Assembly: GCF_036320965.1 (NCBI RefSeq) | Contig: NC_092250.1 | Location: 11,739,100 to 11,803,099 of the forward strand | From: Panulirus ornatus | Lineage: Eukaryota; Arthropoda; Malacostraca; Decapoda; Palinuridae | DNA length: 64,000 nt | Direction of reading: 5' to 3' | Shown: positions 16,401-25,213 of the stretch, one piece after another | Layout: each line of letters opens with the position of its first letter | Position numbering within the stretch: the stretch's first letter is position 1 | Notes under the pieces: generated by a model | The model's input: only the letters and a program-made list of their open reading frames with translations | Told to the model about the DNA's origin: nothing | Databases searched by the model: none | Program-made: the position numbers and the translations under genes

Positions 16401-16971
16401 TTTTATACAGGTGCCATGGATTATCCTTCTGAATACAACGGTAGGATCCTTGAGCATTAACCCACGATCCGCGAACACAATGGCTTGTGACCTTACACCT
16501 GAAGAACCAGATGGGGCAGGTCTATGAACGCTCCATGACACCCATTGGTCGTACCATCCAACTCAAGGGTTGGTAACATCGAGTTCAGTTGGTGTACCGT
16601 CCTGCTCAGGGAATTAGTATGAATAATTCTTTCATTAGGAATATATCATAATTCACAAATGCTCCTTCAATACTTGCCTTATTCAATGAAAGATGAAATA
16701 TCATTTTCAGCTGTAAGACTCTTTTGAGAAAAAAAAAATGGAGAAAATTATTAGTCAAAAATTATTAAGGTTTTGGGAAAGCTTCCTCCATTCCTGACGC
16801 TGCTTCACGCAACAGTCAAGTTTTACTATCTTGTTGTCCTTTACAAACTCTTTCTTCACTTTACGGAGACTGTTTCACTTATTCATATCATAATCCTGAA
16901 TCCTCATATGAAAGCATTTCTCCTCACTTTTCCTAGCATTCCATATTACCATTCTTAATATATTCTTATTA
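16401..16971. other. Unannotated sequence
   Basis: No gene recognised. A short plus frame (16773-16958) has no identifiable domain. Confidence 0.45.
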
Positions 16972-16972
16972 T

Positions 16973-17060
16973 GGGTTCGAATCCTGGTTGCGGCAGTCGG
17001 TCCACAGTCAATCCAGCTGTTCATCATCCCTTAATAATTGGTCGATTAATTGGATATCAA
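16973..17060 (+). mobile_element. tRNA-derived SINE fragment
   Basis: Starts at the B box (gggttcgaatcctggttgcg), then cagtcggtccacagtcaatc, cagctgttcatcatccctta. Same family as the SINEs at 16.3 and 47.7 kb but in the opposite orientation, with no (TA)n tail retained. Confidence 0.7.
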
Positions 17061-17119
17061 CTATGCTATTGTCATCACCTGGGCTGTTCTTAATCAGTAG
17101 TTTTAGTATAGTATAATAT

Positions 17120-17466
17120 GTTTACATCCTTGCAAAACATGTAGTTCGTTTACTTGGGACAGACAGGTACAGATTCGAAATTTCGTGTAAGTCAACATAA
17201 ATACTCTGTACTCACTGCTCAACGATCTAGTGCTCTGTTTGTTAACACAAATAAAAACTCACATTCTGTTGACTGGTCTAGAGCTTCTTCGATTATAAAG
17301 TAAAAGTTTTATAAATAGAAATATATTTGAATCTGCTCTTATACAGCTGACTGATGGTAAAGGTATGGATGTTAGTCGAGGATTATCTAGTTCAGACAAC
17401 GTCATCTTATCTTCATTTTATACTGACTTGAGCAAGAAGGTTGATGACCTGACACACCCGGAGTGA
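17120..17466 (+). pseudogene. Penelope-like element GIY-YIG endonuclease remnant
   Basis: Three frames must be joined. TGCAAAACATGT gives CKTC, the Cys pair typical of the PLE linker. Frame 17145-17300 reads FVYLGQTG, then HKYSVLTA, SSALFVNTN and SVDWSRASSIIK. After a shift near 17300 it reads NRNIFESALI, KGMDVSRGL and LSSFYTDLSK, ending at TGA 17464. The YLGQTG start and the ESALI Glu are the conserved GIY-YIG landmarks of PLE endonucleases. No RT domain is visible upstream, so only the C-terminal domain of the element is left. At least two frameshifts make it dead. It is followed 150 bp later by a hammerhead-like motif, the arrangement expected of a PLE 3' end. Confidence 0.75.
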
Positions 17467-17619
17467 CCTGAGTAGTAGGGTCGAGTTTTGTAACCTGAGT
17501 GTCCTCTGACTCCACATGGGTTACAATGCCACCCTCATTGCCTGCTTCATTACTGTGTAAGATGTGATCCTGGTCACATCTACTGGTGTCTCTTTGCATT
17601 TTCCTCCATCTGTGAAATG

Positions 17620-17745
17620 CTAGTATTTACTTCTGATGTGTTGAAGTACACGAAAGCGCTTAAGCAAATTTTCCTGTTTTGATTTTCCTTCGTGGCCTGC
17701 AAGTTCATCCGTGATCGTCACGTGTCTACTTCGTGAATACATTAT
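17620..17745 (+). mobile_element. Diverged PLE terminal repeat with hammerhead-like motif
   Basis: The order CTGATG, ACACGAAAGCGCTTAAGC, tgttttgattttcctt, cgtgg parallels the 15.3/18.1 kb element (CTGATGA, ACACGAAAGTGCACTTGGG, gtgtttcattttcccc, cgtgg). Stem I is ACTT/AAG here instead of TCCC/GGGA, changed on both sides; stem II keeps GTGT/ACAC. The conserved A after CTGATG is missing, so it is probably inactive. Its position after the GIY-YIG remnant suggests it is that element's own 3' terminal repeat. Confidence 0.55.
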
Positions 17746-17756
17746 ATATATGTATA

Positions 17757-17763
<7 letters not shown>

Positions 17764-17837
<74 letters not shown>
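17764..17837. repeat. (TA)n microsatellite
   Basis: TA run, preceded by TATATATG/GTGTGTATA variants from 17744, at the left edge of the foldback element. Confidence 0.93.
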
Positions 17838-17841
<4 letters not shown>

Positions 17842-17910
17842 AAGGATCACAATTTTGCGCGTGATCAAGATATTCCTATGAGTCCACGGGGAAAATGAAA
17901 CACGAAAAGT

Positions 17911-17951
17911 TCCCAAGTGCACTTTCGTGTAATAATCACATCATCAGGGGA
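17911..17951 (-). ncRNA. Hammerhead-ribozyme-like motif (left arm)
   Basis: On the minus strand: TCCC (17951-17948), CTGATGA (17947-17941), stem II GTG/CAC, GAAA, the palindrome AAGTGCACTT and GGGA (ending 17911). Pairing matches the other copies, with the same extra T after CTGATGA. Confidence 0.5.
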
Positions 17952-18100
17952 GACACAAGAGAGAAATATAACAGTCAGTTGATAAACATTGAAGAGACGA
18001 AGCTAGGATGCCATTTGGTAAAGATGTGATTGTCCAAATGGCATCCTAGCTTCGTCTCTTCGATGTATATCAACTGACTGTTATATTTCTCTCTTGTGTC

Positions 18101-18141
18101 TCCCCTGATGATGTGATTATTACACGAAAGTGCACTTGGGA
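18101..18141 (+). ncRNA. Hammerhead-ribozyme-like motif (right arm)
   Basis: TCCC 18101-18104, CTGATGA 18105-18111, GAAA 18126-18129, GGGA 18138-18141. Stem III lies inside the self-complementary AAGTGCACTT, so two transcripts could pair there to form a dimeric hammerhead, as known for retroelement hammerheads with very short stem III. Confidence 0.5.
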
Positions 18142-18181
18142 ACTTTTTGTGTTTCATTTTCCCCGTGGCCTCATAGGAATA

Positions 18182-18182
<1 letters not shown>

Positions 18183-18263
<81 letters not shown>

Positions 18264-18266
18264 TAT
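18183..18266. repeat. (TA)n microsatellite
   Basis: Right-hand TA boundary of the foldback element. Confidence 0.93.
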
Positions 18267-18267
18267 A

Positions 18268-18275
<8 letters not shown>

Positions 18276-18345
<70 letters not shown>
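18276..18345. repeat. (GA)n microsatellite
   Basis: About 34 GA units, ten bases beyond the (TA)n. Confidence 0.95.
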
Positions 18346-18347
<2 letters not shown>

Positions 18348-18349
18348 AA

Positions 18350-19974
18350 TGAGATGGCCTTGATTAAGAATTCCGGTTGCTCATGCCGTCTGAGATAGCA
18401 TAAGAAAACAGCATCCAACTCTCCTACATAGCTTTACTCTCCTTATCTGATTCTCTCAGTAATGTTTCCTTCTCTCCAGGGAGAGCCTTATTAGGCACAC
18501 TTCTCCGCCTCATTATCATGATCCACTTTCTTCCCTCATCTTACACTCCAGATAAGCTTCAATGATTTCCCTTTGCCTCTGTCCTCCCTCTCTCCTTCAG
18601 CACCTTCATTTACAGTTACTTGCATTGTTCACTCCTTCTATTGCAACACACAGACGTCCCTCTCATCAACACTGCACCTCTGATGATGCTGTTCTCTACC
18701 AGCGTTTACGTCATCAGCAGGTCTAACTTTCGTCCTCATCAGCGACCACGTCCAAAAACACTCGGCTCCCAGGGTTACTGTTATGAGTAAATCTGCTTTG
18801 TGCCGTCTTGTATAGTGCGTAAGATCAACGCATCTCTGTCAAGATACCTAACAAAGCTCACTTCGCATGCTCATTCTCAGAAATGAGGCTAGGGTCGGGA
18901 TTGTGTTTCGTTTGCGGAATAGATAGTAGGTTACTGAGAGCAACGGTAATAACAAATAATCTTTGAAAACTTTAGCAGTATGCTAAGGGTGTGTGAGGGT
19001 GAGACAAGGGCACATTGTGGCCAATTTCCATGCAGTCTGAGATGAAAGAAACAGAGGTTACAAACAAGATAGGATATTGAGTGACTTGGTTAGTCAAAGG
19101 AAAGGAAAAGTTGAAGAGCAATAGCAGTTTCCAGGCAATCAGAAGCGTCAAGTAGGCCAAGGTTGGTTAGAAAGATACAGTGGCTCTTATTAGTTAACAT
19201 AAAAAGGAAAAAGATGGTATTAGCATGACTCTCGTCACTTTGATCAACGAATACGACAAAGAGTTTTGGAATAAAACATAAAAGTTAAGCTAGAGGAATA
19301 GATACATAAAAGACAGGAAAACTCGAGAAGAAATCTTGGGAAAGTAAGTCGTGGGCGATCATTAGGAACCTTAAGTCGAAGGTTTGTGGTAGCGGTACAT
19401 ACACCTAAATAAAACGAAAGAGTTGTAGGTTTAGGTACAGTTCTAGGTATATGGAATAAATCTGAGAGTATCCGTAAGACTAATGTGGTTACATCACAGA
19501 GCAGTGAGATGAGCTTGCTGAGTATGGATGACCTGAATCTAAAGAAGGACTAGAGCGGCACAGATGAACAGGGGACTTGACCATAATGAAAGATATATGC
19601 AGGTATTTCAGAACACGAACTTAGGTATGGGTCATTTAGATGGAGGAGGTTAACTGTCAGTCAGATCCGGGAAAGATGGAGTATAGCCATCGGATGAGGG
19701 TAAGGTTAGCCAGGCTTGTTGGGTTCGTATTAGTAGAGCTCGGTTAGACCTAAGACATCAGGTCAGATGTGGTCAGACAAGCCACAGGGAAAGTCGAAAC
19801 TGTTCCATGAATTTGTATCTCTAGATTCTTGCCATTTATTGCATAACATAGAGGTTTTCTATACCGAAGTTAGACGTATGAATATGAATTGGATCACCAC
19901 CTTATATTGCCATGAAGGCAAGATATAGCACGTACAGAAACATGGATAGATTTAAGAAGTAACAATGTATATAT
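18350..19974. other. Unannotated sequence
   Basis: 1.6 kb of unique sequence with no frame, repeat or RNA motif that I can name. Confidence 0.5.
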
Positions 19975-20187
19975 ATGGCCTTTTTTTGTCTGTTTTCCTG
20001 GCGCTACCCCGCTGAAGCAGGAGGTAGCGATGCTGTTTCCTGTGGGCCGGGGTAGCGCCAGGAATGGATGAAGGTAAGCAAATATGAATATGTACCTATG
20101 TATATATGTATATGTCTTTGTATGTGTATGTATATGTGGATATGTTGATATGCATATGTATATGTATGTATATGTGCGTGTATGGGC

Positions 20188-20190
<3 letters not shown>
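19975..20190 (+). mobile_element. Fragment of the long 3' UTR of the LINE subfamily seen at 28 kb
   Basis: ggcctttttttgtctgtttt, cctggcgctaccccgctgaa and ccaggaatggatgaaggtaa, followed by a TATGTA-rich stretch and gcgtgtatgggcgttta, parallel the minus-strand 28.27-28.10 kb region (gtggccttcgttgtc, aacgctacccctcgc, gagaatggatgaaggc, gcgtgtgtgggcgttta). It ends in (TA)n. No coding part is retained. Confidence 0.65.

Positions 20191-20264
<74 letters not shown>
20191..20264. repeat. (TA)n microsatellite
   Basis: Joins the 3' UTR fragment to S copy 2. Confidence 0.95.
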
Positions 20265-20269
<5 letters not shown>

Positions 20270-20504
20270 GGGGATAGGGGAGAAAGAATACTTCCCACGT
20301 ATTCCCTGCGTGTCGTAGAAGGCGACTAAAAGGGAAGGGAGCGGGGGGCTGGAAATCCTCCCCTCTCGTTTTTTTTTTCTTTTTTTCTAATTTTCCAAAA
20401 GAAGGAACAGAGAAGGGGGCCAGGTGAGGGTATTCCCTCAAAGGCCCAGTCCTCTGTTCTTAACGCTACCTCGCTATCGCGGGAAATGGCGAATAGTATG
20501 AAAA

Positions 20505-20513
<9 letters not shown>
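20265..20513 (+). mobile_element. S element copy 2
   Basis: Complete head to tail: tccctggggataggggagaa, gtcgtagaaggcgactaaaa, aattttccaaaagaaggaac, the hairpin stem, then cgctacctcgctatcgcggg, gaatagtatg and A13. (TA)n on both sides. It lies directly upstream, same strand, of the truncated LINE at 20599. Confidence 0.9.

Positions 20514-20598
<85 letters not shown>
20514..20598. repeat. (TA)n linking S copy 2 to a LINE
   Basis: About 42 TA units between the S tail and the 5' truncation of the LINE. Confidence 0.95.
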
Positions 20599-20602
<4 letters not shown>

Positions 20603-21990
20603 TTGGGGAAGAGCAGTGTGGTTTCAGAAGTGGTAGAGGATGTGTGGATCAGGTGTTTGCTTTGAAGAATGTATGTGAGAAATACTTAGAAAAGCAAATG
20701 GATTTGTATGTAGCATTTATGGATCTGGAGAAGGCATATGATAGAGTTGATAGAGATGCTCTGTGGAAGGTATTAAGAATATATGGTGTGGGAGGCAAGT
20801 TGTTAGAAGCAGTGAAAAGTTTTTATCGAGGATGTAAGGCATGTGTACGTGTATGTGAGAAATACTTAGAAAAGCAAATGGATTTGTATGTAGCATTTAT
20901 GGATCTGGAGAAGGCATATGATAGAGTTGATAGAGATGCTCTGTGGAAGGTATTAAGAATATATGGTGTGGGAGGCAAGTTGTTAGAAGCAGTGAAAAGT
21001 TTTTATCGAGGATGTAAGGCATGTGTACGTGTAGGAAGAGAGGAAAGTGATTGGTTCTCAGTGAATGTAGGTTTGCGGCAGGGGTGTGTGATGTCTCCAT
21101 GGTTGTTTAATTTGTTTATGGATGGGGTTGTTAGGGAGGTAAAGGCAAGAGTTTTGGAAAGAGGGGCAAGTATGAAGTCTGTTGGGGATGAGAGAGCTTG
21201 GGAAGTGAGTCAGTTGTTGTTCGCTGATGATACAGCGCTGGTGGCTGATTCATGTGAGAAACTGCAGAAGCTGGTGACGGAGTTTGGTAAAGTGTGTGGA
21301 AGAAGAAAGTTAAGAGTAAATGTGAATAAGAGCAAGGTTATTAGGTACAGTAGGGTTGAGGGTCAAGTCAATTGGGAGGTGAGTTTGAATGGAGAAAAAC
21401 TGGAGGAAGTGAAGTGTTTTAGATATCTGGGAGTGGATCTGGCAGCGGATGGAACCATGGAAGCAGAATTGGACCATAGGGTGGGGGAGGGGGCGAAAAT
21501 TCTGGGAGCCTTGAAGAATGTGTGGAAGTCGAGAACATTATCTCGGAAAGCAAAAATGGGTATGTTTGAAGGAATAGTGGTTCCAACAATGTTGTATGGT
21601 TGCGAGGCGTGGGCTATGGATAGAGTTGTGCGCAGGAGGATGGATGTGCTGGAAATGAGATGTCTGAGGACAATGTGTGGTGTGAGGTGGTTTGATCGAG
21701 TAAGTAACGTAAGGGTGAGAGAGATGTGTGGAAATAAAAAGAGCGTGGTTGAGAGAGCAGAAGAGGGTGTTTTGAAATGGTTTGGGCACATGGAGAGAAT
21801 GAGTGAGGAAAGGTTGACCAAGAGGATATATGTGTCGGAGGTGGAGGGAACGAGGAGAAGAGGGAGACCAAATTGGAGGTGGAAAGATGGAGTGAAAAAG
21901 ATTTTGTGTGATCGGGGCCTGAACTTGCAGGAGGGTGAAAGGAGGGCAAGGAATAGAGTGAATTGGAGCAATGTGGTATACCGGGGTTGA
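20599..21990 (+). CDS. LINE RT fragment with duplicated motif A
   Basis: Open for 463 codons from the truncation point; no start codon of its own is implied. The 60-residue block from CEKYLEKQMDL to GCKACVRV, which holds palm motif A (FMDLEKAYDRVD) with its catalytic Asp, is present twice in a row and in frame. Motif B (GLRQGCVMSPW) and motif C (LLFADDTALV) follow once each. The C-terminal tail is complete ([17 protein letters not shown] end). RT palms have one motif A, so this product would be expected to misfold. No frameshift or stop has accumulated, so the copy is young. Confidence 0.88.
20671..21030 (+). repeat. 180-bp tandem duplication inside the RT
   Basis: 20671-20850 and 20851-21030 appear identical base for base. 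The junction has GTA microhomology (cgtgta/tgtgag against cgtgta/ggaaga). 180 is a multiple of 3, so the frame is kept. Confidence 0.95.
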
Positions 21991-22194
21991 CGTGCTGTCA
22001 GTGGATTGAATCAAGACATGTGAAGCGTCTGGGGTAAACCATGGAAAGCTGTGTAGGTATGTATATTTGCGTGTGTGGACGTATGTATATACATGTGTAT
22101 GGGGGGGGTTGGGCCATTTCTTTCGTCTGTTTCCTTGCGCTACCTCGCAAACGCGGGAGACAGCGACAAAGTATAAAAAAAAAGAAAAAAAAAA

Positions 22195-22216
22195 TATATA
22201 TATATATATATATATG
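22195..22216. repeat. Short (TA)n
   Basis: About 10 TA units between the LINE A-tail and a solo LINE-tail fragment. Confidence 0.9.
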
Positions 22217-22296
22217 AGTGAATGGGCCATTCTTCTTCTGTTCCCTGGCGCTTCCTTGCTTACATGGGAAACGGCGATCAAGCATAATAAAATAGA
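22217..22296 (+). mobile_element. Solo LINE 3' tail fragment
   Basis: gagtgaatgggccattcttc, ctgttccctggcgcttcctt, gggaaacggcgatcaagcat then aataaaata align with the last 75 bp of the LINE 3' UTR (gggccatttctttcgtctgt, ccttgcgctacctcgc, ggagacagcgacaaagtat). About 75% similar by eye, so an old, severely truncated insertion. Confidence 0.7.
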
Positions 22297-22664
22297 TATA
22301 TGTCACTGAGAGTCTGTCTGTACCGAGGTTACCTAAGAGTGATGATGACATGTAAAACTCACTGTATTTCATATCAGTGTATTTTCATACTTGTTAGCGC
22401 CAGGAACAAAGAACACTGTGGTCTCATTTGCTCATACCTTGCTCCCCACAGCCAAACTCTGTACAACAAGACCAAGACAGCAAGTCGTCCTCCAGTTTGC
22501 TCTGTTGAGTGTATGCCTCTTATACATCGACGTAGATAATTGCATAGAGAATCGTATTACCCTGTACAAAGAAATTAGGTTCTAATGATATGCAAAGAGG
22601 CAGCGAACGTAAGAGATTCTGACGAATCAAGCATCAACTGGAATACCGAAGTAGATGATCATGA
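22297..22664. other. Unannotated sequence
   Basis: No supported gene. A short plus frame running from 22585 into the next repeat has no domain. Confidence 0.45.
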
Positions 22665-23098
22665 GAGAAAGAGACTTATCGACATAATAGAAGCTTCATC
22701 TTTAGATCAAATACTTTATAACATAAGATCAGAAGAGAGAGAGAGACTTATCGACGTAATAGAAGCTTCATCTTTAGATCAAATACTTTATAACAGAAGA
22801 TCAGGAGAGAGAGAGAGAGAGACTTATCGACATAATAGAAGCGTCATCTTTAGATCAAATACTTTATAACAGAAGATCAGGAGAGAGAGAGAGACTTATC
22901 GACATAATAGAAGCTTCATCTTTAGATCAAATACTTTATAACAGAAGATCAGGAGAGAGAGAGAGACTTATCGACGTAATAGAAGCTTCATCTTTAGATC
23001 AAATACTTTATAACAGAAGATCAGGAGAGAGAGAGAGAGACTTATCGACATAATAGAAGCTTCATCTTTAGATCAAATACTTTATAACAGAAGATCAG
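22665..23098. repeat. 72-76-bp minisatellite, 6 units, with embedded (GA)n
   Basis: The unit is (GA)n then cttatcgacataatagaagc, ttcatctttagatcaaatac, tttataacagaagatcag. The cttatcgac anchors lie at 22675, 22747, 22823, 22895, 22967 and 23041, so spacing is 72, 76, 72, 72 and 74. All length change is in the GA count. In the 72-bp units a 24-residue reading (LIDVIEASSLDQILYN) stays open; the 76 and 74 units break it. Confidence 0.93.
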
Positions 23099-23814
23099 AA
23101 TCTTTCCTAGTCTTGGATAAGGATCGACTTACCTTTTATAAGAGTTTCTAATACCTTAATAAACAATCATCAAATTATCGTTAGATGCAACGAGAGCTAT
23201 TGATTCTAAAGACAGTGACGTCATGATACCTAATTTCAGAGTAGCTCATTTAGATGTAATGTGTTGCAATTGTTTGGGGTTGAATGTTGGAGGAGTTTCT
23301 ACTGGAAATGCAAGTATTCTGTTCTGGGTGAGTCATTGCTCCAATTTTGTACTGTAGTGATGTACGATTGTCGCTGCTGTTGTGGTGGGTCGAGGTGTTG
23401 TAATGCGATTATGAGGTCGTCTTCATATGAAAGGACATTTGTCTTGTGGTTTATCAGAGATAATGGCGGGGGGGGGGGGTCGTGTTGGAAGAGGATGAAG
23501 AGGTTTGGAGAAATAAGAACATCGCTGTGAACTCCACTGTAGAGTTTTAAGATATTTAGATGTGACGCCATATATATACAGGAAGGGCGAAGGTTGAAGT
23601 AACACTTCAGTAGGAGTTGCCATAATTATCTTTATTGACTCTTTACAATACACAATACACAACAATCCTCCTCATAATGTACATATAAACAGTTCATAAA
23701 GTTTCAAATTCCAACACCAGCACTTGAACTTGTGTACATCCTGTTACCGCCACGCCAGCGTAGACACTTACCTGACCATTAGAGAGAAAGTTTGGGATGC
23801 CTTGTGGCAAAGGG
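23099..23814. other. Unannotated sequence
   Basis: No supported gene. A G-run (23466-23478) lies here. Confidence 0.5.
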
Positions 23815-25213
23815 GGAGGTTGTGTGGGGGAGGTTGTGTGGGGGAGGTTGTGCGAGGAGGTTGTGTGGGGGAGGTTGTGTGGGGGAGGTTGTGTGGGGGA
23901 GGTTGTGTGGGGGAGGTTGTGTGGGGAGGTTGTGTAGGGGAGGTTGTGTGGGGGAGGCTGTGTAGGGGAGGTTGTGTGGGGGAGGTTGTGCGGGGGAGGT
24001 TGTGTGGGGGAGGTTGTGTGGGGGAGGTTGTGCGAGGAGGTTGTATGGGGGAGGTTGTGTGGGGGAGGTTGTGTGGGGGAGGTTGTGCGGGGGAGGTTGT
24101 GTGGGGGAGGTTGTGTGGGGGAGGTTGTGTGGGGGAGGTTGTGTGGGGGAGGTTGTGTAGGGGAGGTTGTGTGGAGGAGGTTGTGTGGGGGAGGTTGTGT
24201 GGGGAGGTTGTGTGGAGGAGGTTGTGTGGGGGAGGTTGTGTGGGGGAGGTTGTGTGGGGGAGGTTGTGTGGGGGAGGTTGTGTGGGGGAGGTTGTGTGGG
24301 GAGGTTGTGTGGGGAGGTTGTGTGGGGGAGGTTGTGTGGGAGAGGTTGTGTGGGGGAGGTTGTGTGGGGGAGGTTGTGTGGGGGAGGTTGTGTGGGGGAG
24401 GTTGTGTGGGGGAGGTTGTGTGGGAGAGGTTGTGGTGGGGAGGTTGTGTGGGGAGGTTGTGTGGGGGAGGTTGTGTGGGGGAGGTTGTGCGGGGGAGGTT
24501 GTGTGGGGGAGGTTGTGTGGGGGAGGTTGTGCGGGGGAGGTTGTGTGGGGGAGGTTGTGTGGGGGAGGTTGTGTGGGGGAGGTTGTGTGGGGGAGGTTGT
24601 GTGGGGGAGGTTGTGTGCGGGAGGTTGTGTGGGGGAGGTTGTGTAGGGAAGGTTGTGTGGGGTAGGTTGTGTGGGGGAGGTTGTGCGGGGAGGTTGTGTG
24701 GGGGAGGTTGTGCGGGGGAGGTTGTGCGGGGGAGGTTGTGTGGGGGAGGTTGTGCGGGGGAGGTTGTGCGGGGGAGGTTGTGTGGGGTAGGTTGTGCGGG
24801 GGAGGTTGTGTGGGGGAGGTTGTGTGGGGGAGGTTGTGTGAGGGAGGTTGTGTGGGGGAGGTTGTGTGGGGGAGGTTGTGTGGGGAGGTTGTGTGGGGAG
24901 GTTGTGTGGGGGAGGTTGTGTGGGGGAGGTTGTGCGGGGGAGGTTGTGCGGGGGAGGTTGTGTGGGGGAGGTTGTGTGGGGGAGGTTGTGCGGGGGAGGT
25001 TGTGCGGGGAGGTTGTGCGGGGAGGTTGTGCGGGGAGGTTGTGTAGGGGAGGTTGTGCGGGGGAGGTTGTGTGGGGGAGGTTTTGTGGGGGAGGTTGTGT
25101 AGGGGAGGTTGTGTGGGGGAGGTTGTGTGGGGGAGGTTGTGTGGGGGAGGTTGTGTAGGGGAGGTTGTGCGGGGGAGGTTGTGTGGGGGAGGTTGTGTGG
25201 GGGAGGTTGTGTG
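23815..25213. repeat. 14-bp G-rich minisatellite, about 100 units
   Basis: The basic unit is GGGGGAGGTTGTGT. Variants are TGTGC for TGTGT, TAGGGGA, GGAGGA, AGGGA and 13-bp units lacking one G. The plus strand is strongly G-rich with G5AGG runs every 14 bp, favourable for G-quadruplexes. The unit has no stop in any frame on either strand, so long artificial ORFs (up to 489 codons on the minus strand) cross it. Confidence 0.97.

Larger units (their letters stand above)
17838..18182. mobile_element. Foldback element: two inverted hammerhead-bearing arms
   Basis: Left arm 17871-18018 and right arm 18034-18182 are inverted copies with only about four mismatches by eye, around a 15-nt loop (18019-18033). 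The left side has a further 33 bp (ttggaaaggatcacaatttt onward) also present at 43.7 kb. (TA)n lies on both outer sides. Each arm carries one hammerhead-like motif on its own strand, so transcription from either direction would contain one ribozyme-sense and one antisense copy. It could arise by PLE dimer formation or template switching; I cannot tell which. Confidence 0.8.
20599..22194 (+). mobile_element. RTE-like LINE, 5'-truncated, with internal tandem duplication
   Basis: Starts inside the RT (QIGEEQCGF region) right after (TA)n. It contains the rest of the RT and C-terminal tail, the stop at 21990, the short 3' UTR and an A-run (22174-22194) passing into TA. Nearly identical to the copy at 5435 over shared sequence. 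An exact 180-bp tandem duplication lies at 20671-21030. Confidence 0.92.

Noticed and set aside
20265..20345. HDV-type self-cleaving ribozyme at the LINE/S 5' end
   Set aside because: A 7-bp P1 (ggggata/tattccc) and a CTAA-like J4/2 can be drawn, but there is no room for P3 and L3 between P2 and the P1 return strand, so the required nested order fails.
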